A DNA stretch of 64,000 nt from the NCBI GenBank assembly GCA_949358305.1, contig OX442315.1, positions 27,738,427-27,802,426 on the forward strand. Reading direction: 5' to 3'. A program made the translations under genes and the position numbers. Of the stretch, positions 1 through 12,008 are shown piece by piece. A model generated the notes under the pieces. It saw only the letters and a program-made list of their open reading frames with translations. It had not been told where the DNA came from and searched no databases. Numbering within the stretch: the first letter of the stretch is position 1; each line of letters starts with the position of its first letter. This DNA is from Strigamia acuminata (Eukaryota > Arthropoda > Chilopoda > Geophilomorpha > Linotaeniidae).

Positions 1-2932
1 CTAGATTCAACCACAATGGATTCATGGAGATTTCCTCTTGGTTTGTATGTGTGGTGTATCAATCATAGTATATAAAATCATGATTCATTTGAAAGTGAAT
101 TATATTAGGGATAAATGTCGTGTGATGTTGGCAAACAAAAATCTGTGGGTGGAAAGATGGTGTGTTTCGTCTCTTGTTTCCTTCTTTGTCCAACATGCAA
201 AGATTTATGAATTGTAATAAATTCCCCGACCTTTGTAACAACACACTCGAGTTCAATGACCACAAGAATCGTGTAAAGAAAGTGATCAACTTTTTTTATT
301 TAGGAAAAAAAAAATTCCAATTCATAAAACTCACACACTTTACTGCACCCTTGTACGCTAGGCTGTTACTGATGGATAACAAAAGGGTTTTAATATTTTA
401 AGGGCATGAGAGAGAACAGAATGGAATTAATCTCAGTTATACGCACTCCCATCCCCTTCCGCCTATCATTCACACTTTTCCCTCTCCTTTTTGCTCCTAC
501 ACCCTCTCAGGAAATCATTTCTGACAGCTTGGAATATCGAATTTTTAAAGATTGATTTTCGATTTATTTATTTATTGAAATTTTTTAAAATAATTTTGAA
601 ATTTAGAAAGAAAACAAAGATATCAATTAGAAAATTGAAGTCCACCTGTGTTCTCTTCAACCTGTTGGACTCATGTTTTTATCTAGCATGAAACATTGGA
701 TAGGGGTTGATTATAAGTGAGCAGTTGGCCATTTCAGATAATTTCCCATTGTGACTTTGGACAAAAGACAAGGTTCGAAGCCTTTTGAAATGTAAATCAA
801 CTTATTTTCCCCCCTCAACCACAGGGGAGCCCACGAGCAACACGTGCACGCCATGTGCACGCGTCAGATCCATCTATTGTGGATGCTCCCTCAGCAAACA
901 TAAGGCCACATGCTCCTAAACTGATATGGCAAGATACACACACCTCGTAAATTCAGGATCACTCTTCATCTTTTACTCAGCAGGAGATGTTGAAATGGTG
1001 GGGGTCTTTATTAAAAGTGTCTCCTCTTTAGTACTAACACTTTTTGTTTGCTGACAAAGAGATGTCATCTCGGGACAGGAGGGATCCACATAAAAAAAGA
1101 TTAATGCGTGTGGATACTCTTGTAATTACGTATCTAATTCGTTTTTGGTAAAAATAAAAAAATATTACTATAAAATTGGAATATGGAACAACATGATTTG
1201 ATGATGTAGCCATTTTCAATGAACAATTGTTTGATTACATGTCTTTGTATTTATTTTTTATGGAGATTTCCCACGAGCTTTGAGCTTGTATGACAAACAC
1301 GTGCTCCTGCAGCCAATAAAGGAAGATTTAACCCTAATGGTTCTTTTTGAAAGGTTCAAAGGCTTCGTCCACTCCCATTTGAAAGGCAAATGAGGGCTTA
1401 TTATGGAAGGAGGCTGTAATTAGTTGCAAGAATCGTAGTGATTAGTAGGCATTCTTTGGCCTTATCTCCATTTCATCTCCATAAAAATGTGGGCTGGCTC
1501 GTTTCTCCAATTTCTTGTGGTCATCTTGATGCGAGAGAGGTCATCAATGCAAGAAGTTGTCATTACAAGAGCAAGTACAAGTGTTGACATGTGAAATGAG
1601 ATGCAACTCCACCCAAGATTGAAATGTTTTTTCTTCTGTAAACTAAAGGCCGTTCACATTTTATCCGATCGGATGTTTTTATGAATGGAACAGGAAGGAA
1701 CCTTGAGTAAAGGGCCTCGTAAAAGAATTGGGAGACACACCTGCAATCATCAATTTCTTCCTGTATACATTAAAACGAATTTGAATATTTAATGGAATGG
1801 TTTGAGCGTTCTCCCGAACCCTTTGCCTATGCACGTGGTCCCAATTGACCAAAGGCGATGGAGGTTAAAACGAAACTCAGTCAGGGGTAAGTACTGTTGA
1901 GTCGCAGGTGATAATTTAAACAGCTTGAAACGGGTTGAATGGGAAATTGCAATTAATCTGATGAGAAATATGCATCAAAAAATAGGAGCGGTCGGGTGGC
2001 GTTCGCGTACAAGGGCAAAATTTTAAGTACCCAGGTCATTGGCGTGTTTTTTTTACTCCGTGTGGGTGGAGATCAAGTAAACAACCTTGATGATTTCCGT
2101 GACTGCATTTGGGAGGGGCTCGATGATGCTTTTGTGTATTCGAGTTTCCAATCTCTTTTGCTGACTTTGATTTGCCGGAATCAATTTTTAATCCGCTTTA
2201 GGTATAGGGGGACGGCGAGTCTTAATATCATGCTCTATAATTCTGAATTGAATTTTAATAAATTAAATAAAGTGCATTTAATTTCTTTGGCTTAATAATT
2301 CACGTGTGTTTCCTTTAGGGGAGTATAAGGATTATAGATGGTTCTTAATGTGCAAATTAAAATTGAGTACGGCACGAAAAGATGCCATTCGGGCACTTAA
2401 ATGTGTCTTACGAGCCTATATGGATGTAAATTATTGTTTTCTAGAACAGGACATATAAATGTCAAAGTTTGTATTTGGTTTTCTGGTTTATAATCCAATA
2501 ACGGGTTCATTGTGTATTATAATTAGGTATTACATGACAGGAAGGATCGTGCTATTGAAATCTATTATTGTAAAATGCATTACAAAATTTTTCAAGTCAC
2601 TTGAGACTTGGCTTCCGGTGTTAGTATTAGGTCGGATTTAAAACCTAGACTTGTTGGTGCTCTGCGTGCACGCTCGATACTACAGAGAGCGTGATGCTCT
2701 TATAGAAATACACTATATACCACAAACGAGCGGATTTTCTTTTTAAGAGGCCCGTTGGTGCTTTGCGTGCATGCGCAATGCACTCAATTTTATTCCACCT
2801 CAAACGAGCGGATTTTCTTTGAATAATGAAATTAATGTTGACGCGGTGGGAAAAATTTGCATTGTACAGATAGGAGGTGCGATGAGATGTAAATTTTGTG
2901 ATAAGAGGTTAATACAATATTTAGATTTTTAC
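1..2932. other. AT-rich stretch, no gene recognised (probably intron)
   Basis: No open frame here looks coding: those present are short, AT-driven and lack partner splice sites. The stretch lies directly 3' of the minus-strand exon at 2933-3742, whose donor opens into it, so it is probably an intron of that gene. A slightly GC-richer patch near 825-890 contains several CACGTG/GTGCAC-like palindromes and may be regulatory, which is inference only. Confidence 0.4.
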
Positions 2933-3742
2933 CTTGTTTAAGGTTGACGGCGATGACGACGAGCTTGAAAATCTGTTACTTTCACTCATCCAAAACAAAC
3001 TCAAAACATTAAGGTCCGTGTTGGGACTGTTCCGATGAGCAGTCGGAAGTGCAGTGCGAGTTGGGCAGGTATTACGAGTGGGGGTTCCAGCTGATTGTTC
3101 CTCCAAATTGCTGTTACAAGGCAAAGTCAAAGGGCATTTGCTGTCAGTCGATGATGGAACAGGAATGCAAAGCGCAGGTTCTGTTTTTGTCAGGGGTAAA
3201 GTTAGATTGACAGGTGTTTTTCTTTCTATTTCTCTCTGCTTCAAACGACGAGGACTCGGCGATCGGTGTAGCTGGATTTGGATCGATTTCAATTTGACGG
3301 CATCACTATGCCGATGGCATGTAGGCGATAAATTCTTTGCAGACTCGCCTTTCTTTTTGCTGTACCTTTTGCCTCCACGATGATTCTTTTTCACTTTCTC
3401 GTAACACGGCGCTTGTTTGTTGTAGTGTGCGATTTCCGGTTTGTTATATCGGATCTCTGGCTGTTGCAGTTGAGTTTTTTCGTGACAATCCGGCTTGTAA
3501 TTCAATTTCCTCTCCGGAGGTCGACTGTGTACTTCAGTGATGTTTTTGTTTGGCTTCGACTCTCCGCCACGAGATTTGTTGTTCCTACCAATCTCACAAC
3601 GGTCAATGTCTTTGCAAGTATTTTGAAGGTCTTCTTCTTCTTCTCCACCACTAGCTGACAGATGATTGGTCGATGAACTGACCGCTTCTTCCTCCTTTAA
3701 TTTATAAAGTGATTCTTTCGATGACCTTTCCTCGGCGAGAGT
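2933..3742 (-). CDS. Internal coding exon (270 codons) of an unidentified gene
   Basis: This is an uninterrupted minus-strand frame of 810 bases, exactly 270 codons. It is bounded upstream by a good acceptor (pyrimidine-rich tract ending ATCTTAG at about 3743) and downstream by a strong donor (AACAAG then GTAAAA at 2932-2931). Both borders are phase 0. Base composition is clearly less AT-rich than the flanks. The protein begins with a charged stretch (TLAEERSSKESLYKLKEEE), continues with a Glu run, a basic Lys/Arg-rich part, a Ser/Pro/Thr-rich part and a final Ser run. It looks largely disordered. I recognise no domain and cannot name the gene. Several short candidate first exons lie upstream on the same strand, and most end in the phase this exon accepts, suggesting it is a shared second exon. 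The rest of the gene would lie beyond the left edge. Confidence 0.6.
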
Positions 3743-6373
3743 CTAAGATAAAATAAATAAATGAAACAAATGTTTATAAATAGGTTAAAATGGGATGTGG
3801 ATGATCTTTGTCTAATATTTCGACGTGCGACGTTATTTATGCCAGGAAACATTGACCTGATTAATACCCCAAACACGACTATCAATATAAATCAGTCTCT
3901 TTTTATAACTTTCCCTTTCCCCCTACCCGAAAATTACTATCTCTTTGCAAATGGCTGTCATTGGGAGGGTGTCTATTGAGTCGGGAGGGGTGTCAACACC
4001 CCTATTTAAGCCGGGAAGTGGGTGCTCATCAAGTGGATTTCCTTTGATGATTACTGAAACCTCAAATTGAAATTGGTAATTTTAGTCTGCCCTTCTTTTG
4101 ACTAGAAGAAAGTATCAGTAGCAAGCAAATGATTGGACGATTGACCCGTTATTATTTTTTGTTGGTAATGTGAAGTAATAAATTATATTTACTTAAAAAT
4201 TGTATAGAAAGAGAAGGTGAAGTGTGTTTGCAGAGCTATTTGCGTTTTTTTGTTGGATGGGTTAGCTTTGAAAGAGGCCGGCTTTTGTTTGAAGTTGGTG
4301 GGGGTTTTGTCTCGTTCACAGAGAGCTTTTTTCAAGACTCAATCTTTTGTTGGTTTTATGTTTGAACAGGTTAAGAGGAAAGGTTAATGAGGAAAGAATA
4401 TTCCAGCTCACGAGGCTTTTCTGCACATCACTACTTGAAAGATTTTTGTACTGCTGTTGAGGTTAGAATTTGTATAGATTTTTAGATTCAGAGGGGGTTT
4501 GGAAAAGCAGCTTTTTAAGTTGTTTCATCTCGTTGGCATAAATCTTGGAAATGCAAATTTTTAAAATTTAAAATTGCTATTGTTGTTATTTTTTTTTAGA
4601 TCTTCAGGTTTTCTATTGTGAATTTTAGTTCTGCAAAATATATTGATTTTTATATAGAATAAAAAAAAATAAACTTGTGCATTTTCTGGAATTGTTTTAT
4701 CCAATAAATTAGAATCTGACAACTTGCAGGAAAAACAAGTAGATTTAAAACACATCTTGTAGCGCGTCGAAATTTACATGATAAAATGATGAGATACAAG
4801 TAACATGCACGTTTACATGTTTTCCCATAAGTTACCGTCTCAGTATCAACTATAAATGTCAAGTTTACAAAAAATTTTTGCTATTTTTTTTCAAGTTTAA
4901 AAAATAAAAATTGCGAAATACTTCAGAAAAAAATTATTTCTAAACCAGGCTAAAAACGTGTGATAAAAAAAGATATTTTCCAATTAAAAACCACATTCGT
5001 GCAAATAACATGAAAAAGCCAATAAACCGATATTGATAGGTGTTATTTTCCTCAAATGTCCATGACCTAGACCTTAAACTTGTGATAGTATCAAAAATTA
5101 AACACACTTTGTTGAAGACGTCCCCAACCCACGCACGAGCTGAACCTCATTTTATTAGGCCACTGGAACAGTTCTATTTATGCACGTTACATTTTGCCTA
5201 AAATGATACACTAACAGTAATTTATCTGTCCTACACACAAAAAAACTACACACAAACTACCTTTAGGTGCTACCTGGCACTTTATAAATTTGTCAAAAAT
5301 AAAAAGCAACCGTGGGAAATCAAGATTGCAAGGTCAGGCCACACAATTGGGCTTTTTCAAAGTGTAACGATGATGACAATAGCTCATCCTTTGGGAGACT
5401 GAGGACTCTTATCAGTCGCTGTGTCTATCTATCTGTATAAAATGAGGTTTGGGCGCGGAGAGGGAAGTTGCAAACTGGGTGCTCAATTTGCACGCCTTAA
5501 TCTGGTTTGTGTGGGGCCGTTTAACCTAAACGGAAGTTTTCGATAAGCAGCAATGGAAAGTGTGTTATTAAGTTAGATTTTTTTGTCCATTTTGTAGGAA
5601 GGACACAAACAAAGCGCGCAAATATTGATCGGATTTTACAAAAGGGTTAGCGGAGGATTTTTTTTAGGAACTTGCTTAATTCATGTAATTACATTTTACT
5701 AGTGTATGCTTTCGAGTATTTTTAGCTCTAACGCGATTGAAAACCGTTAAAAGACCCGCAATATTTGCCATTTGGGATGTTGTTTATAACTTAGTCCAAA
5801 CATGTTGGGCATGTAAATAGCATGGTATACATTTTTAAAAATGTTATTGAGCGAAGGGAGAAACGTTTGATATATTCGTTTTTTAGGGTGAGTTGACAAA
5901 GAGGCCATTGAAAATGTGGCAAACTGGAAATCTGGTCTCAATTTCCGGTATGATAAAAATGAGCTAGGTGACATTCCACAAGTTTCGCTTGAAACTTATA
6001 GAGTAATGCTCACAGAAAAATTTTTTTACAACCTGAAATAATTCATTTATTTATCTTTTAAGGTATCAAAAACTGCAGTGTTGTTGTTTTAAATTGAATG
6101 AAGTCAGGTGTGTGTTCAGTAATTGAATTGCTATTAATAGCATTTTTTACGATATCTAAACTTGATTGGTTTTTCGTGTGTTTGTTTTTGAAACATATTG
6201 CCAACTATAAAAAAAACAAATTACCAAATATGTAAAGCAGGTCAATACCAACACTTAATTTTCTCTTGAGGCTGTTCAGACGCTAAATTGGCTCTAAGCT
6301 AAGCCTTTAGACCCAATAACCTCGAGACTAGACAAATAACAAAACGATTGAAGTTCAGACACAAAAATAATAC
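3743..6373. other. Putative intron of the minus-strand gene, no exon recognised
   Basis: AT-rich sequence with many homopolymer A/T runs. Open frames on both strands are short and without matching splice sites. By position it would be intron between the exon at 2933-3742 and the nearest candidate first exon at 6374-6454. Confidence 0.4.
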
Positions 6374-6454
6374 CTCGTTGGTAAATAAAAAAGCTTTATT
6401 TACAGAGATAAGCGAGCAAATCAGACACAAATGAACGTCCATTTTCCGTTTCAT
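6374..6454 (-). CDS. Candidate alternative first exon (27 codons, phase 0)
   Basis: A minus-strand ATG at 6454, with a second in-frame ATG at 6442, opens 27 codons beginning MKRKMDVHLCLICSL. The frame ends in a phase-0 donor (ACGAG then GTATTA), which fits the phase-0 acceptor of the exon at 2933-3742. A GC- and CpG-richer patch immediately upstream on this strand (about 6480-6560) could be its promoter or 5' UTR. The donor is weaker than a consensus one. The peptide is hydrophobic and cysteine-containing, as in genes that use alternative N-termini for membrane targeting, but this is inference from phase and layout alone. Confidence 0.3.
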
Positions 6455-6962
6455 ACACACTCTTTATTGGACTCCATCATCAAAACCCAACCAAATCGAT
6501 TCGCGTCGACCTTGAGTCCCGCGTCGCGTCTTCTCGTTTCCAATGCTTTAAAAGGAATGACTAACACCTGAATCCTTGCTTTAGCTTAGCTGAAATGTCA
6601 AACTCAAAACTCGACCCAAACCAGAAAGCAATTGCTTGTCCCTTCTCTTTCTACATTCACATTCACCCCACTTTTTTCCCTACCCCCTCCCCTGCACCTC
6701 AACCGTTTTAAACCTCAACCCTCTATGGATAAAGGTTGGCCAATGGGCTGTCATTTATCACCCTCAATACCCCCCTTCATTCTCTATGTTAGCGGCAAAA
6801 GCAAAGAAGAAAGAAGGCACCAAACTGAATGAAAGTAGTACACAACTCATTCACAATTCCCCATAGGAATCTCAAGTTAAAACGTGTGTTTAGAATGTGA
6901 AAATAAAATAGCACGGAGAAATTAATGGAAGAATTAACAGGAAGGATGTACGTGTAGCTTAC

Positions 6963-7390
6963 CATGTTTGGGGCAACTTCAGTTGATGGCGCAGAGGGGG
7001 AAGAGAAGATGTGCAGCTGTGCTGTGATTAAGCTGTTTGAATCTTTGTAAAATGAAACGATATTCGCATTTTTTTCTCTTTTTTCCTTTTTTTTTTGGTT
7101 TTAAATCCTAAATGGATTCGGCTGAATGAGCGGAGTGAACGGTTGAGCTCGTGAATCTTTCAAAACTGAGCTACACAGCCTCCAACTCGCGCTCCTACCA
7201 TCCGCAGTGCTTGCTGCACATAGACTCACTCTCGTCTCTCTCTCCCTCTGCTTTGAGATCCTCAGGTCAGAACGGGATTGCGCACTCCCCCACAAGGGGG
7301 TGGACTGGATGCTAGCTTCTGCTGCCGCTTGGTGTTTCTCATAGCCCTTGTTTCTTAGAGCAGAGAGCGGGATAACGCGTAAAAGCAAGG
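6963..7390 (-). other. Candidate alternative 5' exon whose last codon is ATG
   Basis: On the minus strand a GC-richer block (about 7390 down to 7110) is followed by sequence ending in CCAAACATG directly before a strong donor, GTAAGC, at 6962-6957. If this is a 5' exon, the start codon would be its last three bases (6965-6963) and splicing to the phase-0 acceptor at 3742 would start the protein with M-TLAEERSS. The 5' limit is a guess from composition; no transcription start can be read from sequence alone. Confidence 0.3.
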
Positions 7391-8491
7391 TCGTATTAAA
7401 GTAGAAGGCCGCGCCCTAATGGTGATTATTTTGATTAACGTTAGACAATGGAGTGACATATTGCATTTAGGAACTTCCTGTGGATGTGATGATTGATGTG
7501 TTTATGTGGAATATGATATGTAGTGGTTATTAGTTTATTTAGATAGAGAATGTGCTCGGGGTTCGGTGTGAGTGTTCAATTATAATAATAATTATTATTG
7601 TTATTATTAATTTTTTGTGAGCGGAAGTTGTGGGGATGTTAATGCCGTGTGAGAATCCTTTCATATGTAAATGAGCGACAAATCTGACAAGTGGAAAGAT
7701 GAAGGCTCCCTTTAACAACTCTACCAAAGTGTAATTAGCATAATCACGAAATAAAGGAAAAGAAAAAAAAAAAGACTTTTTCCTATTACAAAATGTAAGG
7801 AATTTCCTCTAACTTTTTTCTTTTTAATTTGCAATTCAATTTTTCACTTTGAATTAGTTTAAAATGACAATTAATAACAAAAAAAATATTTTTTTTTTTA
7901 AATTTAAAAAAAATAAAAATATTTTGTATTTCTTCACCTCTTTCCATCATCAATATGGGTTCCTTTAAAGGAGGTACACAGCCCTAAGCCTTCCTGAATG
8001 CTTGGCTCTTGCACATCTATACATTAAAAAAAATGTTTGTGCAAATAATATTTTACCCTTCCCATCTCTTGTTCTAACTCTTTGACCTTTCTAACCTGCA
8101 GGTGTTATGGCAGCAGACAGGGTCAAGTTCTTAAAGACTTGTGTTTATTTTTTCATAGCCAAAGGATAGAAGATAGGAAGTGAGTGCACTATTTCATATC
8201 TGTAATATTTAGTGAAAGAAAAAAAATCGCATTCCATATTATTTGATAAATGCGAATAAAACAGAGTAAAGCAAAAGGTTAGGCCGAAATTTCCATGCTA
8301 ATTAAGTAGGGCGAGTAAAGGTTAACGAATATGCGGTTTGATCATGAATGCATTTCCAATGGCACTTTGTAATGCAAGTCGAGATCAGAGTTCATTAATG
8401 ATAAAGTGCACTAGCCACTCCTTTGTTGTTATGATAATAAATTTATGGACAGACATGGATTGGGAGCTCGGATAAGAGAAATTGGTCTTAC

Positions 8492-8608
8492 CACATTTGG
8501 ATGAATCTGTTGATGGAGCAGCTGGATGCGAGTGACTGTTTGTGAGTGTACAAGAAGCGCACCACTCGCACGTCTGTTTTCGCCAAGGTTAGACGTGTAC
8601 CAAAACAT
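8492..8608 (-). CDS. Candidate alternative first exon (39 codons, phase 0)
   Basis: A minus-strand ATG at 8608 opens 39 codons (MFWYTSNLGENRRASGALL...) without a stop, ending at a strong phase-0 donor (AAATGTG then GTAAGA). Composition is less AT-rich than the flanks. The donor phase matches the acceptor of the exon at 2933-3742, so it can serve as an alternative N-terminus of the same unidentified gene. No domain is recognised. The last 35 bases resemble those of the 5' exon ending at 6963. Confidence 0.35.
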
Positions 8609-11600
8609 TTTACTGAGTGGATTGGTAAAGCGGGTTAATGCCTGGCCTACTTATTTTTCCTCTCTACTCGTATGAGCAAAGATTGTAGACGAATCATAAC
8701 ACGATACTCTCCCCCTCAGACATTTTCCCAAGAAGAAATAAATGGTATATTTAATAAAAATTTAAAAAAAAATTTTGTAGGATTTTTTTGGTCGACGCTT
8801 GTTGTCTACAAAAATAATTATGGCGCGTGGGGTGGATGTTGCAACGTGATTATTAGGGAATATTTTATTTCATTTTGGAGGTGTTGGATGATTTTTAATT
8901 TTTTTGGTAAATAATATTGGTATTTTTGTTTTTTTTTGTTGTTTTTCTTGGGTATGTTTCATGATTTTGATGTGTTTTTGATAGACTTCGGATAAATTCC
9001 GGGTCACCTTGATACCATATCTGGATTATTGGTTATAAAAGCGGAGGTTTTCAGCACAGCAGGTGAAGAGGTAATTTTCTCCTAGAGCTAGATGTAATTG
9101 ATGCTTGATTGAAAAAAAAAATGATTTAGTTGATAGAATTGCTAATTATTCTCAATATGATGTTAATTTCTGAGATTTTCTTTCCGACAAAACGTTTCAA
9201 TGGAATTTATTGGCAAATTATTCAAATAACTTTTGGAAAAAAAATACAAGATAATTAGATCGTTTATTTTCACCCAAATTAAAAGAAAAAAACACGAAAT
9301 TTTCAGAATAATGATCACGACTTGTTCGCTATTAATTTAAAATACATTAAAAATATATTTCGAAATAAAGGAAAAAAAGAAAAAAATAACTTATTTTTCC
9401 TGTTTTAAAAAAAGGTATTTGTTTCATCACATTTAAAGCAGTCAGTAATGGAGAGTGAAGAATGTTTTTTCCTTGATGGCCTCAAATATCCCCACTTAAT
9501 AATTAGACTAACTGCAGAGGGGATTTTTTTCTATCTTTCTTTTCCATGCTTTTAAACGGATGATAAACAACTACAAAGAAAACGTATATATAATACTCCG
9601 TAATGATTAATTATTAAGTCCTAGTACATTGCACATAAGAGTAAAATGCTGTAACCTGCTTCACCGTTATTGATGACTAGACAATTGGCTGGAATTTGAT
9701 GGCGACTTAATAACTGACCCTATTAGACTTTTAGCTTCAACTTTTGTATGCATCTCACTTGATGCACCTGACCTGCCACGGATCAATTGGGAATAACGTC
9801 TACATTAAATTATTCCTTCTGGCCAGTGTCAAAAAGCATTCTTGAAATCCAAGTAACCCACATTATGAAAATCTCCCATTGTGTGAGACTGATGAGTCCT
9901 ACAATAAGTGATGAAGTCTGGGGTGAACTAATGCTGCAGCGGGTCAAATAAAATTTCCGTATTTCTTGCACAATGGTTAAACGTTTATACATTTCATTAG
10001 AAATGCAAAACAAACACAGCCCCGCTCAATGATTTAATGTCGTTCTAACCTATAAATAATAATTCAAGTTCAGAAAAGTGGGTAAAGTGCATGTATTTTT
10101 TTTTCGTCGTCATATAAATTTATCACGAGTGGCGATAGGGCAGTCCCTTCGTCTAACTTGTTAAATAAATAATAAAAGAATGGCATGTAATAACAGATCG
10201 GAAACAGCATGTACCTCCGTTGTTGCTTTTGGTCGACAGGTAAATTAATTGCCCTCGAAACCTGCATTTATTTGGGCAGGAGAAAAGGGCCAATGCTCTA
10301 AGTTAATCTACTAAACTTATGTAACAAGGGATCTCCAAGCCTAGCAATCACAATTTGTTGAGTGCTTGCAACAGCTATTATTAGCCGATTGTGCTAGCAA
10401 TTTACTAATAACCCTTTTTTACTGCTTTTTTATTTTACTTAATGGGTAACTGGATGAAGTTCTACTGATTTTTATCTCGGCAAAAAAAGAACGTTGAATA
10501 GTCGCTTCTGTGTTTAAATAGTGGGTCAAGTGTGTTAAGACTTGTTACGTCGAAAGGAGATAAAATGGGGGAAGTGATGTAGGAAATTTGCTTCAGAATG
10601 GTGGAAAAGAAGTATCACTTGTCTAATGGAGTTTGACAAGTGGGATGACTCCCCTCTGGGTATGATTCTGGGATATAGACTAAGATAAAGTGGAATTATT
10701 TCTGTCACTTTCTGTAACTAACTTTTTCCCTATTTACTATGTCAACCACAAATGAAACGGATTACTGACCTCGAGAGACCGATTGCTGTTCCCCCTTTCC
10801 CGTCCTCCTCCTTATCCCATCACCACGATAAACAACACAATTATTATTTTTTTCTCCTCGTAAAGTAGGAGAAGAGATGGGGGAGGGTGGAATTTTGAAT
10901 CGAGGTGGCAAGGGGGGGAATGAACACTTGATCAAACACAGGTTGGGTTGAGTGTGGGGGATAAGAACTAAGAAGAGGGAGTAATGGCCTGCGGAAGTGC
11001 TGAGCCTGGTTTATATTCTCCATCTTTTAATCGTGTAAATCTGATTCTATTCTTCACTTCCTTTTTATACGATGGCTAATGTTTTCATGGTAATGCTTTT
11101 ATCTGCGGATGTAATTTACTTACGAGCCAGGATATACAATGGAAGGAAATGAATGTTGGTGTTTGTTTTGTTGGAAAATCGCCATCTGTGCTTAAAGTGA
11201 TAGATCTCGTTTTTTTCGATGATTTCATAAGTTGAAAATAATATAATGTCAACACTATTATAAACTTCTCTTTTTTAATCGATAAATACTGAGATCACTG
11301 ATTCATATGGTGAATAAGAGCGGATGGATCAATAAGCAGAAATGCTGAATTAGAAAAAACATCTGCTTGATCTCACAAACATCAAATATATACTTACACT
11401 AAACAATAAAACACTTTTCCTTGTACTGTACTTTAGAATTTTTTTGTTATTTAACAACAACAAAAAAAATCAATTGCATAAAACTGTGTTAGACCTGAGG
11501 TCAAGAATCTTACCTCCTATGGCTATATAATAATGCTTAAAGGGGTCATAAGAATAAAATTAAATGCTATGGTCAAGGTGATTTATGTTTACATTGAAAA

Positions 11601-11846
11601 ACAATTATTATTCTCTAATTGGCATTTAAATAAGATACTAAATGTTTTATTCCATACAAATCCACGCCCACTATTCTTTAGGATTTAATTGAGGAAAGTG
11701 TGAATATATTTCTATTTACAGTTATGAAACCATGTTATGTAACGCTACAATAAAGTCAAAGAACTTTCATATACTCAGAATAGATAGAATTAATATAAAA
11801 AACTATTTCTTATATTACTATTTAAAGACATTTTTTCTCCACTCAC
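8609..11846. other. Putative intron or intergenic sequence, no exon supported
   Basis: AT-rich sequence. A strong donor-like GTAAGT on the minus strand near 11,125 follows a short frame starting MAIFQQNKHQH, but that frame ends in phase 2 and cannot join the exon at 2933-3742. I see nothing else that is supportable. Confidence 0.35.
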
Positions 11847-12008
11847 CCGTAGCTGATGACCGTGCTCAGTACAAGAGTTTGTAATTACAAAAACAATAGT
11901 ATCTTCCTCTTTTTGTCTCGAGCAACACTTGCGGAAACATTTGGAAGAATGAATTACATTGTGATACCAACAACAACAGCGCCATTTGAATTGTTCCATC
12001 CACTCCAT
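11847..12008 (-). CDS. Candidate alternative first exon, Cys-rich (54 codons, phase 0)
   Basis: A minus-strand ATG at 12008 starts 54 codons with a striking cysteine-rich beginning (MEWMEQFKWRCCCWYH, then KCFRKCC), ending at a good phase-0 donor (CTACGG then GTGAGT). Clusters of Cys next to basic residues at a protein's N-terminus are typical of palmitoylated membrane anchors, so if expressed this exon may send one isoform to membranes (inference). The frame is also open a little upstream of the ATG. Phase and strand fit the shared exon at 2933-3742. I do not recognise the gene. Confidence 0.4.

Noticed and set aside
3054-3658. Several plus-strand frames opposite the exon at 2933-3742
   Set aside because: They are antisense shadows of the 270-codon minus-strand exon, which has proper splice borders while they do not.
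7570-7615. ATT/ATA trinucleotide tract
   Set aside because: Ordinary AT microsatellite-like DNA with no evidence of function.
11125-11195. Possible first exon MAIFQQNKHQH with a strong GTAAGT donor
   Set aside because: It ends in phase 2 and cannot splice in frame to the shared exon at 2933-3742; left out of the candidate set.
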